DNA from: CBDBCU01 sp965242615
GTDB lineage: Bacteria > Chloroflexota > Dehalococcoidia > Lucifugimonadales > UBA3495
Direction: 5' to 3'
DNA length: 64,000 nucleotides
Assembly (NCBI GenBank): GCA_965242615.1
Contig: CBDESR010000005.1
Location: 930,001 to 994,000 of the forward strand
The position numbers and the translations under genes are program-made. Below, piece after piece: positions 40,049 to 47,780 of the stretch (within the stretch, counting starts at the first letter, position 1; every line of letters starts with the position of its first letter). A model generated the notes under the pieces. The model was not told the DNA's origin and searched no databases. It worked only from the letters and a program-made list of their open reading frames with translations.

Positions 40049-41050
40049 CTAATCCCGAAAGTGCGGCATTACCTGCTCGGCGAATAGTTGCAGGTTGTCC
40101 AGGCCGCTTTGCAAGTCCATTCCCGGCCACATCATCCGAAAGCTGCCGTGGGACATTCCCAAGGCCCGGAACTTTTCAATTTCCCCGATGCAGTCCTCCG
40201 GGTCGCCGATGATGAAACGATCCCGCGCCAGTTCGGCGAATTCGCTGCTGAACTGTTCCTCCATTGCCTTATCCTGCCCCCATTGGGCGTATGCGGCGTA
40301 TTTGCCGCCCAAGTAAGGCATCGCGGCGGCAAAAGCCTCCTCCCGGCTGCGGTGGACATACAACTCCCGGGCGATGGGCAGTTCCCGGGGCGCGGCGGAG
40401 TTTGCGGCTTGGGCCGTTTCGTGGTACAAAGCAACCTGCCGTTGGATATTGCCATAGGTAGCGTGGGGGTTGACATACCAGGTGTAGCCGCGGCGGGCGG
40501 CCCGTTGGATGGCGGCGTCGCCATTGGCCGCCACCCAGATGGGCGGATGCGGCTGCTGAATGGGACGCAAAGTCATCTGCGCGCCCTCGAGCTGAAAATG
40601 CTCGCCATGAAAATCCACCGTCTCCTGCGTCCACAGGCGGCGCATCACTTCCAGACATTCCAGATAGCGGGACACCCGCCGATTGCGGGGGATGGCAAAG
40701 GCATTATATTCCGCATCCCGATAGCCCAGCGCCGCGCTGAGCGCAAAACGCCCGCCGGTAATGATGTCCATCGTAGCCACCCGCTCCGCCAGGTCCACCG
40801 GGTGATGCAACGGCACCAGCAGCGTAGCCACGATGCCCATCCCCTCGGCTTCGGCCGCCAAGCGGGAAAGCAGCGGCAGCGTTTGCAGCTGCTGATAGGG
40901 AGCGGTCAGGTAGTGCTGCCCCTGATAGAAAAAGTCGAAACCCAACTCCCGGGCGGCGCGGATATATTCGACGATTTCCAGAAAGTTCTGCCGCAGATCG
41001 GCGCTGATCGGCTGCTGCCCCATACCGGAAAGGGAAACGCCAAATTGCAT
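40049..41050 (-). CDS. LLM class flavin-dependent (FMN or F420) oxidoreductase
   Basis: This 333-residue protein has the luciferase-like TIM-barrel fold. It starts 'MQFGVSLSGMGQQPISADLRQ' and has 'ARELGFDFFYQGQHYLTAPY', 'LLSRLAAEAEGMGIVATLLVPLHHPVDLAERVATMDIITGGRF' in segments, 'LSAALGYRDAEYNAFAI' and 'HPPIWVAANGDAAIQRAARRG'. The late 'FIIGDPEDCIGEIEKFRALGMSHGSFRM' is typical of F420-type family members. The cofactor (FMN or F420) and substrate cannot be told from sequence. SD GGGAGGC sits five bases before the ATG. It is a single gene with convergent and same-strand unrelated neighbours. Confidence 0.9.
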   Translation of the reverse strand: MQFGVSLSGMGQQPISADLRQNFLEIVEYIRAARELGFDFFYQGQHYLTAPYQQLQTLPLLSRLAAEAEGMGIVATLLVPLHHPVDLAERVATMDIITGGRFALSAALGYRDAEYNAFAIPRNRRVSRYLECLEVMRRLWTQETVDFHGEHFQLEGAQMTLRPIQQPHPPIWVAANGDAAIQRAARRGYTWYVNPHATYGNIQRQVALYHETAQAANSAAPRELPIARELYVHRSREEAFAAAMPYLGGKYAAYAQWGQDKAMEEQFSSEFAELARDRFIIGDPEDCIGEIEKFRALGMSHGSFRMMWPGMDLQSGLDNLQLFAEQVMPHFRD

Positions 41051-41174
41051 AAAGCCTCCCGCTGTCGGTTTGCTGTTGGTTGCCGCCGGCTACTGCCGCC
41101 GCGGCCGGCGGATGAGGCCGGCCGCGATGCTGGGTATATTGTAGGGGAAAATGGGGCGGGGGGAAAGGGGCCGG

Positions 41175-41570
41175 TTAAGACCCGCGCAGGTTTCGGAAGT
41201 TGTCCCGGGCGAGCTGGGCGCGGCGGCCGCTTTCGCTGTCCAGGTCGTCCATATCGCCGCCGCAAACCGGGCAATCCCGGCGGCCCCAGGAAAACCCCAT
41301 CACGACCCCAATCGGCACGGGAAGAAAGGAAAGGGCCAGCATAAAGAAGTCCCCGATACCCCAGTCGCCGCCCGAGCCCGGCAGCTCGAGGAACGGCAGC
41401 AGGGCGTACACAATGACCATGGCAATCCAAAAGGCAACCATGGCAAACACGCCCAGTACCAGGCCGACGACGGCGCCAAAGCAGCCCACTGCGGCGGAGC
41501 GGGGCCGGGGTTCGCCTTCGTACCAGCACTCGTTTCTGAGGCAAATCCGCGTTTTGGTTTCCTCGGACAT
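41175..41570 (-). CDS. Two-TM protein with C-terminal CPVC motif
   Basis: This 131-residue protein of unknown function opens with a short polar part 'TRICLRNECWYEGEPRPRS' with two Cys. Two long membrane helices follow (about 28-60 and 75-95). After them comes 'WGRRDCPVCGGDMDDLDSESGRRAQLARDNFRNLRGS'. The C-x-x-C with flanking Gly could bind zinc, perhaps together with the two N-terminal Cys, giving a membrane-associated zinc ribbon on the cytosolic side (inference). No partner gene is obvious. Confidence 0.65.
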   Translation of the reverse strand: MSEETKTRICLRNECWYEGEPRPRSAAVGCFGAVVGLVLGVFAMVAFWIAMVIVYALLPFLELPGSGGDWGIGDFFMLALSFLPVPIGVVMGFSWGRRDCPVCGGDMDDLDSESGRRAQLARDNFRNLRGS

Positions 41571-41614
41571 AATCTAATCAACCTCCAGTTTCGGTTTTTG
41601 GCTGGGGCGCAAAA

Positions 41615-41649
41615 AGCCGGTCAACCCGATAATCTCGGGTTGACCGGCT
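41615..41649 (-). terminator. Rho-independent terminator of the 41672-42664 gene
   Basis: A perfect 15-bp stem (41615-41629 with 41635-41649) closes a 5-base loop. Read on the minus strand it is followed by TTTTG. It starts 22 bases after the stop codon. Confidence 0.85.
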
Positions 41650-41671
41650 CAGCTTGCCCGGTTTATGTTGG

Positions 41672-42664
41672 CTAGACCCGCGGCGTGTTATCCTGAAACG
41701 TCCGGGCGATGGCTCGCAGCTGCCGCACCACTGCGCGCAGGTTTTCGGCATAGCTGGCGGCCGGGTTCAGGTGGACAGGAGTAAAATACCGGCCGTCGAC
41801 AGGAGGATATACCTCCAGAGGCAGCAACCTGTCGCGCAATATGGATTGCTGTCCTCCGACCGGATCGACGCCCAAAGGCAGCGTGTCGGGGCTTTCCGAC
41901 CACAGCTGCCAGTTGATACCAAACCACACCTCCCGCGACATCCCGGCCAACACCGTATAGTGGCCATACCCATAGCCGCGCGGGGTTGCCCTCAATCCCT
42001 TCCGGCTGGCCCAGCCTTCGTCAATCCCCCGCCGGGTAGCTTCTTTAACCAAGCGCGTCGAGTCGGCCATAAACTCGGTGAAAGCCCGCACTCCCGCAAC
42101 GGCGGACCTAACGGTCAGGTCGGCGCTAGTCTGATACTCGATGCTGTTCAACAAGTCAGTCCAACTGACCAGCATCAACCGCTTTTGACCATCGTCTACG
42201 GTGGCACTGAGCGTTTCCCAAGAGTTAGCCGGCAACCTTTTGCCCGCTTGCTCCACACGTAGCCCCAACTGTTCCCACCACATAGCCTTGCCCCGGTTCC
42301 AGATCCGTTCCTCCGAGGCGACGAACAGCACGGCGGCCGGCCCATCGTCCGACAACCGGTTAAAGCAGTGGTTCAGCCCGCGCAGGTAATGGAGCGGGGC
42401 ATCGAACACGGGGACAAGGATGACCCGTGCCGCGCCCCGAGCGTCAAACGCCGCCAGGTCCAAGGGGTAGCCGCCCAACTCTTGGGTTTCGACTGCCGCG
42501 ATGGGGTCGCTATACCCGCTATGCTGCTCGACCACGCTGGTCAACCCGACCCGGGCCGACTGAGACCGGTTCAGGATGTCCGCCAGGCTCGTGGCCGCAA
42601 TGGCCTCCGGGGACATTTCAATTCCCGCCGCCCGCTGGATTAGCGATTTGCCGTTGTCCATCAT
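41672..42664 (-). CDS. Hypothetical protein, possibly nuclease-related
   Basis: This ~330-residue protein from ATG 42664 has GGAGG seven bases upstream. It has 'SDPIAAVETQELGGYPLDLAAFDARGAARVILVPVFDAPLHYLRGLNHCF' in segments, an E-x-Q and D-x-x-x-F-D pattern on adjacent strands, 'AVLFVASEERIWNRGKAMWWEQLGLRVEQ', and 'YTVLAGMSREVWFGINWQLWSESP' near the C-terminus. I do not recognise the family with certainty. The second half looks like domains that follow PD-(D/E)XK modules. It ends at a strong terminator, and another perfect hairpin lies upstream of it. Confidence 0.6.
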   Translation of the reverse strand: MMDNGKSLIQRAAGIEMSPEAIAATSLADILNRSQSARVGLTSVVEQHSGYSDPIAAVETQELGGYPLDLAAFDARGAARVILVPVFDAPLHYLRGLNHCFNRLSDDGPAAVLFVASEERIWNRGKAMWWEQLGLRVEQAGKRLPANSWETLSATVDDGQKRLMLVSWTDLLNSIEYQTSADLTVRSAVAGVRAFTEFMADSTRLVKEATRRGIDEGWASRKGLRATPRGYGYGHYTVLAGMSREVWFGINWQLWSESPDTLPLGVDPVGGQQSILRDRLLPLEVYPPVDGRYFTPVHLNPAASYAENLRAVVRQLRAIARTFQDNTPRV

Positions 42665-42699
42665 AAGAAAACCTCCTAAATTTGGCTTTGGCATAAGAA

Positions 42700-42731
42700 A
42701 GCCCCGCCCGGTTAAATAACCGGGCGGGGCT
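42700..42731. terminator. 15-bp perfect hairpin in the divergent spacer
   Basis: AGCCCCGCCCGGTTA pairs with its exact complement across two bases (42700-42714, 42717-42731). It lies between the starts of divergent genes. It is 36 bases before the ATG of the minus-strand gene, so it would be in that leader. It may act as an attenuator or as a barrier between transcription units. Confidence 0.6.
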
Positions 42732-42893
42732 GCCTATAACCTTATCTCATCCAAAGTGGCCGCATTTGTCAAGTCCCCAAGCCGGGACGCTGCTGGTCCA
42801 GCAGAACATACCCTTGACGCCGCCGGCTTCCGGTAGTAGGCTAATCGTCAAATTCCGCCGGCCGCCAAAGGCCGGCATGGCGAGGATGCCGCA

Positions 42894-43688
42894 ATGACTA
42901 CTCCGGCGACTATCGAGGAACGGGTGGGGCGGGTCGAGACTGCCTTTCAGTTTTTTGAGGTAGTAATGAACAACATGGTCACCCGGGAGGAAATGCAGGC
43001 CAACGTGGCAACGCTGACCGCAGCCATCGAAGGGGTAAAGGTAGAGCTGCGGGCGGAGTTGCGGGCTTCGGACGAGAGCCTGCGGGCGGAGCTGCGGGCG
43101 GCCGTTGCGCTGTTGCAGGCTGCGGACGAAAATTTGCGGTCGGAGTTTCGGACCGCCTTTGCCGGTTTGCAAGCTGCCGACGAAAGCCTGCGGTCGGAGT
43201 TTCGGACCGCCTTTGCCGGTTTGCAGGCTGCGGACGAAAGTTTGCGGTCGGAAATGCGGACCGCCAACGAAAGCCTGCGGTCGGAACTGCTGGCGGCCAA
43301 CGAAAACCTGCGGTCCGAGCTGCGGACGGCCATCGGGCTTTTGCAGGCTGCGGACGAAAGTTTGCGCTTGGAAATGCGGACCGCCAACGAGAATCTGCGG
43401 GCCGAGTTTCGGGCCGCCCTGGAGGGCTTGCAGGTTTCCGGGGAAAACCTGCGGTCCGAGCTGCGGACGGCCATCGGGCTTTTGCAGGCTGCGGATGAAA
43501 GTTTGCGCTTGGAAATGCGGGCCGCCAACGAGGACCTGCGGGCCGAGTTTCGCTCCCAGATAAAGGCGGCCTTTGAGGAGGAGCGGGCAGATCGGCGGGC
43601 ATCAGAGCTGCGCAGTACCCAGTGGATTGTCGGCGCGATTTTCGCGGCCGTCACCCTGGGAGTAGCCGCCATAAAACTGATTCCGTAG
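42894..43688 (+). CDS. Long coiled-coil protein with C-terminal membrane anchor
   Basis: This 264-residue protein is unknown. After a short N-terminal region ('ERVGRVETAFQFFEVVMNNMVTREEM') almost all of residues 45-225 is made of imperfect repeats of A-[A/D]-[D/N]-E-[S/N]-L-R-[S/A]-E-[F/L/M]-R-[T/A]-A. The repeats match DNA repeats of 27 and 54 bp, several of them nearly identical. A last helix 'STQWIVGAIFAAVTLGVAAIKL' is a tail membrane anchor. The layout resembles DUF1640-type and other membrane-tethered rods. Expansion or contraction of the rod through recombination between the repeats is likely. GAGG precedes the ATG at a usual distance. Confidence 0.7.
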   Translation: MTTPATIEERVGRVETAFQFFEVVMNNMVTREEMQANVATLTAAIEGVKVELRAELRASDESLRAELRAAVALLQAADENLRSEFRTAFAGLQAADESLRSEFRTAFAGLQAADESLRSEMRTANESLRSELLAANENLRSELRTAIGLLQAADESLRLEMRTANENLRAEFRAALEGLQVSGENLRSELRTAIGLLQAADESLRLEMRAANEDLRAEFRSQIKAAFEEERADRRASELRSTQWIVGAIFAAVTLGVAAIKLIP

Positions 43689-43857
43689 CCCCTCCCCTTC
43701 CCCCAACCAGTCCCCCCAATACCCCAAACCCGGCTCCCGGTTCGGTTGCTTTTGCCCTTGGCGCTAATGCCGAGCCAGCCGCCGCCTTTGCCCTTGGCCC
43801 TGACGCCGAGCCGGGCGTGTTCCAGCGGCGTCCTTGCCCCCGGCATTCCCTGCCTTG

Positions 43858-44310
43858 CTACCCGCCCCCACCCGCCGGTTCCACCGGCTCAAAGTACGGT
43901 GCCAAATGCTGCGTAGCATTCCGCAGGGACAGTCCAATCGCCGCAAAAAAGGTTTCATCCTCCGGGTCCGGCTGCCAATAGGCAATCAAATCATCGGCGT
44001 GGGAGACCATACCGGGCGCGTCAGTGGTAACGCCCCAAGTCAGGGTGTCGGTTGCCGGGTCGTAGCGGGTAAGCTCCGGGTTGCCGACCCGCGGCGGCGC
44101 ATTTTCCCGGCGTGAGCGGAAGTAAGGGGCTACATAACTGGATGCGAAAATCAGCTCGACGCCAACCAGGTTGCGGTTGTCATCGCCGGCGGAATGGATA
44201 GCGATTAAATCCAGTTCCGGCTCCTCCATGGGAGTGGCGCCGTCGGATGGCAGCCCGGCGCTGATGTGGAGAACATCAGACTCCGGGTCGTAGCGGAAGG
44301 TTAGGGTCAT
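43858..44310 (-). CDS. DUF2283-like double-domain protein (operon gene 9)
   Basis: This 150-residue protein is two tandem DUF2283-type halves. The first is 'LTFRYDPESDVLHISAG...LVGVELIFASSYVAPYF'. The second is 'TRYDPATDTLTWGVTT...YWQPDPEDETFFAAIGLSLRNATQHLAPYF'. DUF2283 proteins are short beta-rich folds with a Y-D-x-x-x-D-x-L start and are often encoded beside DUF4258-type toxins. It is the last gene of a nine-gene minus-strand operon, preceded by the typical leader GCGGAGGAAAAT-A-ATG. It is closest to the gene at 45384-45824, and the pair with the preceding gene looks like a duplicated two-gene block. The C-terminus P-V-E-P-A-G-G-G-G is shared with the next gene. Confidence 0.75.
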   Translation of the reverse strand: MTLTFRYDPESDVLHISAGLPSDGATPMEEPELDLIAIHSAGDDNRNLVGVELIFASSYVAPYFRSRRENAPPRVGNPELTRYDPATDTLTWGVTTDAPGMVSHADDLIAYWQPDPEDETFFAAIGLSLRNATQHLAPYFEPVEPAGGGG

Positions 44311-44324
44311 TATTTTCCTCCGCT

Positions 44325-44783
44325 CTATCCGCCCCCGCCCGGCGGTTCGACCGGCACAAAGTAGGGGGCTAAATGTTGGGCGGCGTTCAGGATGGATACT
44401 CCTATGGGGTCATTGCATTCATCGGGATACGCCGGGTCGGGCTGCCAGTAGGCAATCAGGTAGGGATTATCCTGGGTAATCAACGCCGGGTCGGCGGTGG
44501 TGTAGCCCAAGGTCAAGGTATCGGTTGCCGGGTCGTAGGCAGCGATGGGCGGCTCAGCCAAGGGAACGGGCTGCCCGGTTTCTTTCCGGGCAAAGTGGGG
44601 GGACAGGCTGGCGGCAGCCCCCATAATAATCAGCCCGGCCACATCGTAGCCGTCATCGGTTTTGATTAACGCCACGATGCCGGATACTTCCGGGGCCAAC
44701 AGGCTCGCGCCGTCAAAACACCGCTCGCCGGTGTCGAGGTCCAGGATGTCGCACTCCGGGTCGTAGCTAACGGTTAGGTTCAT
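44325..44783 (-). CDS. DUF2283-like double-domain protein (operon gene 8)
   Basis: This 152-residue protein starts at ATG 44783 (the upstream 11 codons are not conserved). It has halves 'LTVSYDPECDILDLDTGERC...GLIIMGAAASLSPHF' and 'AAYDPATDTLTLGYTTADPALITQDNPYLIAYWQPDPAYPDECNDPIGVSILNAAQHLAPYF' in segments. It is more than 80% identical by eye to the gene at 45839-46297 in the second half, so these are recent duplicates. The spacing to the next gene is 14 bases with GGAGG in between. Confidence 0.75.
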   Translation of the reverse strand: MNLTVSYDPECDILDLDTGERCFDGASLLAPEVSGIVALIKTDDGYDVAGLIIMGAAASLSPHFARKETGQPVPLAEPPIAAYDPATDTLTLGYTTADPALITQDNPYLIAYWQPDPAYPDECNDPIGVSILNAAQHLAPYFVPVEPPGGGG

Positions 44784-44831
44784 TTTAAGGAACTGCTCCT
44801 TTCCGGGGTAAGGCAAGCTGGACTAGTCAGA

Positions 44832-45077
44832 TTACCCGTTCAGCTTGGCTTGCACCGCGTCCACCAGCGGTTTAAGCCGGGTCATGGCGGATTCCAGCCG
44901 AAACCCGGACACCGCGCCAGCGGCGTCGTAAAAGACGGTCAAACCTTGGGCTACCGGCTTGCTGGTGACCAGTTCCGCATCCCAGTAAATCAGCAGAATG
45001 TCCGTCTCCGGCGCATACTCGGTGACCACTTCGGGCAACGGGGGCAGTTCAATGCCTTTGGGATAATGCTCCTCCAT
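44832..45077 (-). CDS. DUF2283-like single-domain protein (operon gene 7)
   Basis: This 81-residue protein from ATG 45077 reads 'VVTEYAPETDILLIYWDAELVTSKPVAQGLTVFYDAAGAVSGFRLESAMTRLKPLVDAVQAKL' in segments. It is a single Y-A-P-E-T-D-I-L...G-L-T-V-F-Y-D...G-F-x-x-E-S-A unit, the same unit that repeats four times in the protein at 60716-61567. A GGAGGAG ribosome-binding site is close by. It is a close sister of the gene upstream. Confidence 0.7.
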   Translation of the reverse strand: MEEHYPKGIELPPLPEVVTEYAPETDILLIYWDAELVTSKPVAQGLTVFYDAAGAVSGFRLESAMTRLKPLVDAVQAKLNG

Positions 45078-45124
45078 AATCTCCTCCTGTCCGGCCGCCA
45101 ACCCGGCGGCCGGCTATCGGTACG

Positions 45125-45370
45125 CTACTGTTCAGCTTGGGCGCGGATGGCGGCGACGAAAGGCTTGAGCAGGAACTCGGCGGATTCCATAGTGAACCCC
45201 TGCACATTGTCCTGGTGGTCGTAAAAGACGACCAAGTCGCGGGCCATAGTCTCGCCCTCCCAGCGCCGCCGCCCGTTATCGACGACCAGGGTTTGGGTGC
45301 TCGGGTAGTACTCGACGACGGGTTCGGGCAAAGGTTCGGGTTCGGGATGGGTTACAGTCGGTTTCGCCAT
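45125..45370 (-). CDS. DUF2283-like single-domain protein (operon gene 6)
   Basis: This 81-residue protein has a Pro-rich head ('THPEPEPLPEPVVEYYPSTQTLVVDNGRRRWEGETMARDLVVFYD' in segments) and then 'NVQGFTMESAEFLLKPFV'. The unit is closest to gene 7 and to the repeats of the protein at 60716. It starts 13 bases after the stop of gene 5, with TTTTCCTCCG complement as the ribosome-binding site (GGAGGAAAA). No catalytic residues are conserved, which would suit a binding or antitoxin role (inference). Confidence 0.7.
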   Translation of the reverse strand: MAKPTVTHPEPEPLPEPVVEYYPSTQTLVVDNGRRRWEGETMARDLVVFYDHQDNVQGFTMESAEFLLKPFVAAIRAQAEQ

Positions 45371-45383
45371 ATTTTCCTCCGTT

Positions 45384-45824
45384 CTATTCTACTTCGACCG
45401 GCTCGAAGTGGGGGGATAAGTGTTTTGTAGCGTTCCGCAAGGCGACGCCGATGGGTTCAAAATCGGCGGCGTCATCCGGGTCGGGCTGCCAATAGACGGT
45501 CAGGTCGCCGGTATGGGAGACCATACCGGGGGCGTCAGTGGTATCGCCCCAAGTCAGGGTGTCGCTTGCCGGGTCGTAGCGGGTAAGCTCCGGGTTGCCG
45601 GCCCGCGGCGGGGCATTTTCCCGGCGCAAGCGGAAGTACGGAGCCAAGTAACTGGCGGCGAAAATCATTTCGACGCCGACCACATCCCGGCGGTCCGTCC
45701 CGGCGGAATCGATGGCAATAAAACCCAGTTCCGGACCCTCGAGCAGGGTAGTGTCGTTAGACGGCCGCCCGGTGATGATAGCCAGGATGTCGGACGCCGA
45801 ATCGTAGCGGAAGGTCAAGTTCAT
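45384..45824 (-). CDS. DUF2283-like double-domain protein (operon gene 5)
   Basis: This 146-residue protein has halves 'LTFRYDSASDILAIITGRPSNDTTLLEGPELGFIAIDSAG...VVGVEMIFAASYLAPYF' and 'TRYDPASDTLTWGDTTDAPGMVSHTGDLTVYWQPDPDDAADFEPIGVALRNATKHLSPHFEPVEV' in segments. It is the sister of gene 9. The R-R-E-N-A-P-P-R-A-G-N-P-E-L linker between halves is the same in both, marking them as duplicates of one ancestor. It lies 14 bases after gene 4, with GGAGGAAAATA upstream of its ATG. Confidence 0.75.
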   Translation of the reverse strand: MNLTFRYDSASDILAIITGRPSNDTTLLEGPELGFIAIDSAGTDRRDVVGVEMIFAASYLAPYFRLRRENAPPRAGNPELTRYDPASDTLTWGDTTDAPGMVSHTGDLTVYWQPDPDDAADFEPIGVALRNATKHLSPHFEPVEVE

Positions 45825-45838
45825 TATTTTCCTCCGCT

Positions 45839-46297
45839 CTATGCGACTTCGTCCGGGGGTTCAACCGGCACAAAGTAGGGGGCTAAATGTTGGGCGGCGT
45901 TCAGTATGGATACTCCTATGGGGTCGTTGCAGTCCTCAGGATACGCCGGATTGGGCTGCCAATAGGCAATCAGATAGGGATTATCCTGGGTAATCAGCGC
46001 CGGGTCGGCGGTGGTGTAGCCCAAGGTCAAGGTATCGGTTGCCGGGTCGTAGGCAGCGATGGGGGGATTAGCCCGGGGAACAGGCTGCCCGGTTTCTTTC
46101 CGGGCAAAGTAGGGGGATAGGTAGTCGGACGCCCCCATAACAATCAGCCCGGCCACATCGTAGCCATCCTTGGTTTTGATTAGCACCGCAATATCGGACA
46201 CTTCCGGAGGCAACAGACTTGCCCCGTCACAACACCGCTCGCCGGCGTCGAGGTCCAGGATGTCAAACTCTTGGTCGTACCTAACGGTCAGGTTCAT
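45839..46297 (-). CDS. DUF2283-like double-domain protein (operon gene 4)
   Basis: This 152-residue protein has halves 'LTVRYDQEFDILDLDAGERC...GLIVMGASDYLSPYF' and 'AAYDPATDTLTLGYTT...YWQPNPAYPEDCNDPIGVSILNAAQHLAPYFVPVEPP' in segments. It is the sister of gene 8. It has the Y-D-P-E-x-D-I-L variant Y-D-Q-E-F-D-I-L in the first half. The GAGCAAAT region before the ATG is less clear than in other members. It is 47 bases after gene 3, the longest gap in the operon together with those before genes 7 and 8. Confidence 0.75.
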   Translation of the reverse strand: MNLTVRYDQEFDILDLDAGERCCDGASLLPPEVSDIAVLIKTKDGYDVAGLIVMGASDYLSPYFARKETGQPVPRANPPIAAYDPATDTLTLGYTTADPALITQDNPYLIAYWQPNPAYPEDCNDPIGVSILNAAQHLAPYFVPVEPPDEVA

Positions 46298-46344
46298 TAG
46301 ATTTGCTCCGCTCCAGTTTGGATAAGGTCGGGACGGGCCAAGGA

Positions 46345-46800
46345 TTACCCGCCCCTGGCCGGCGGTTCGACCCGCTCGAAGTGGGGGGCCAGGTGTTTTG
46401 TGGCGTTAAGCAAGGATACGCCGATGGGGGTAAGCCACTCCCGGTTCGGTTCAGGCGGCCGCCAATAGACGGTTATATCGCCGGTATGGGAAACCATACC
46501 GGGCGCGTCAGTGGTATCGCCCCAAGTCAAAGCGTCCGTTGCCGGGTCGTAGCGGACAAATCCCTCCTTTCCCATCCAGCGCGGCTCCTTTTCCCCGGCT
46601 ACCCGAAAGTAGGGCGCAACCTTATAGGATGCGAAGATCATCAAGATGCCGACCACATCCTGGGCGTGCTGCTCGCCGACCTCCACGATGATGTTGGAAT
46701 TGGAGCCCAGCTCCCACCCGCCCCAATTCCGCCGGTCGATGGTGATGTTCAGCACATCAACCTCGGGGTCGGGGTCATAGCCAACCCGCAGGTTCACCAT
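46345..46800 (-). CDS. DUF2283-like double-domain protein (operon gene 3)
   Basis: This 151-residue protein from ATG 46800 has GGAGGA seven bases before it. Halves are 'LRVGYDPDPEVDVLNITIDRRNWGG...VVGILMIFASYKVAPYF' and 'VRYDPATDALTWGDTT...YWRPPEPNREWLTPIGVSLLNATKHLAPHFERVEPPARGG'. It is nearly identical to gene 2. An inserted Pro and Glu, Y-D-P-D-P-E-V-D-V-L, distinguishes this pair from the rest. The longer frame reading back to 46920 overlaps gene 2 and is not used. Confidence 0.75.
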   Translation of the reverse strand: MVNLRVGYDPDPEVDVLNITIDRRNWGGWELGSNSNIIVEVGEQHAQDVVGILMIFASYKVAPYFRVAGEKEPRWMGKEGFVRYDPATDALTWGDTTDAPGMVSHTGDITVYWRPPEPNREWLTPIGVSLLNATKHLAPHFERVEPPARGG

Positions 46801-46829
46801 ACGCTTATCCTCCTTGCTAGATGCGGCGG

Positions 46830-47279
46830 CTAACCGGACGCCGGCGGTTCCACCCGCTCGAAGTGGGGGGCCAAGTGTTTTGTGGCGTTCCGCAAGGATA
46901 CGCCGATCGGGGTAAGCCACTCCCGGTTCGGTTCAGGCGGCCGCCAGTAGACGGTTAGGTCGCCGGTGTGGGAGACCAACTCCGGCACAGCGGTGGTTGC
47001 ACCCCAAGTCAGGGTGTCCGTTGCCGGGTCGTAGCGGACAAAGCCCTCCCTTCCCATCCAGCGCGGCTCCATTTCCCCGGCTACCCGGAAGTAGGGCGCA
47101 ACCTTATAGGATGCGAAGATCATCAAGATGCCGACCACATCCTGGGCGTGCTGCTCGCCGACCTCCACGATGATGTTGGAATTGGCTCCCAGCTCCTGCC
47201 CTCCCCAATTCCGCCGGGCGATGACGATGTTAAGGACATCAACCTCGGGGTCGGGGTCGTAGCTAACGGTCAGGTTCAT
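46830..47279 (-). CDS. DUF2283-like double-domain protein (operon gene 2)
   Basis: This 149-residue protein has an ATG at 47279 that shares its A with the TGA of gene 1 (TGATG), so the two are coupled. Halves are 'LTVSYDPDPEVDVLNIVIARRNWGG...VVGILMIFASYKVAPYF' and 'VRYDPATDTLTWGATT...YWRPPEPNREWLTPIGVSLRNATKHLAPHFERVEPPASG'. It is a sister of gene 3. Coupling to a toxin-like gene makes this the natural first antitoxin candidate (inference). Confidence 0.78.
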   Translation of the reverse strand: MNLTVSYDPDPEVDVLNIVIARRNWGGQELGANSNIIVEVGEQHAQDVVGILMIFASYKVAPYFRVAGEMEPRWMGREGFVRYDPATDTLTWGATTAVPELVSHTGDLTVYWRPPEPNREWLTPIGVSLRNATKHLAPHFERVEPPASG

Positions 47280-47689
47280 CACCTTACCTCCATATTCGCG
47301 ATTTTCCCGGAAAAATAAGCCTGGGTTCCCTGATGCCAATACTTGGTCGCATCGCTGTCGATAAAGGCCGTGATGAACCTCTTACCGTCCATGCTTACGG
47401 CTACCCGAACCACTTTGCCCTGCCCCGGGACGAAAGCATAGTGCGCCATGCTTTGCCGATTCTGCTCATCCGTAGCAACGCCGCGAATGCGCCAATTGTC
47501 CAGGACATAGGCGATGTCCTGGTTGCTAACTTCGACGTGGGGGTTCGTTTTCCGATGAAACGAGATATACCGCCGCTTGCCGCCGGCGGTGATGGTTTTC
47601 CGCCGGCTCTCATTGTAGCGGTTGCAGCTGGGGCATTGCGACCGCATCCCCCGTTTTCGGTAGCAGTTCGGGCCGCAGCGACAGCTCAT
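47279..47689 (-). CDS. Zinc-ribbon protein with DUF4258/BrnT-like toxin-type domain (operon gene 1)
   Basis: This 136-residue protein starts at ATG 47689 with GGAGGG five bases before. The N-terminus has C-R-C-G-P-N-C and then C-P-S-C, enough Cys for one zinc site, followed by a basic stretch 'ESRRKTITAGGKRRYISFHRK'. The rest, 'HVEVSNQDIAYVLDNWRIRG...MAHYAFVPGQGKVVRVAVSMDGKRFITAFIDSDATKYW' in segments, has the helix-then-beta layout of DUF4258, BrnT and other RelE-type ribonucleases, with a His near the start and 'VRVAVS-x-DG-x-x-I-T-A-F' at the end. DUF2283 antitoxin-like genes follow directly, which fits the known DUF4258-DUF2283 pairing. Toxicity is inference. Confidence 0.6.
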   Translation of the reverse strand: MSCRCGPNCYRKRGMRSQCPSCNRYNESRRKTITAGGKRRYISFHRKTNPHVEVSNQDIAYVLDNWRIRGVATDEQNRQSMAHYAFVPGQGKVVRVAVSMDGKRFITAFIDSDATKYWHQGTQAYFSGKIANMEVR

Positions 47690-47780
47690 ACTTTCCCTCC
47701 TCCGCAAAGCGTCATAGCCGCCCGCCGGGCCGGCTGTCGCCGCGCCCTCGGGTGGAGAAACGATTTGGTTAGAGGAGGGG

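Noticed and set aside
43691..43857. A small gene in the spacer after the coiled-coil gene
   Set aside because: It holds only two degenerate copies of a GCCTTTGCCCTTGG-type sequence and no plausible start.
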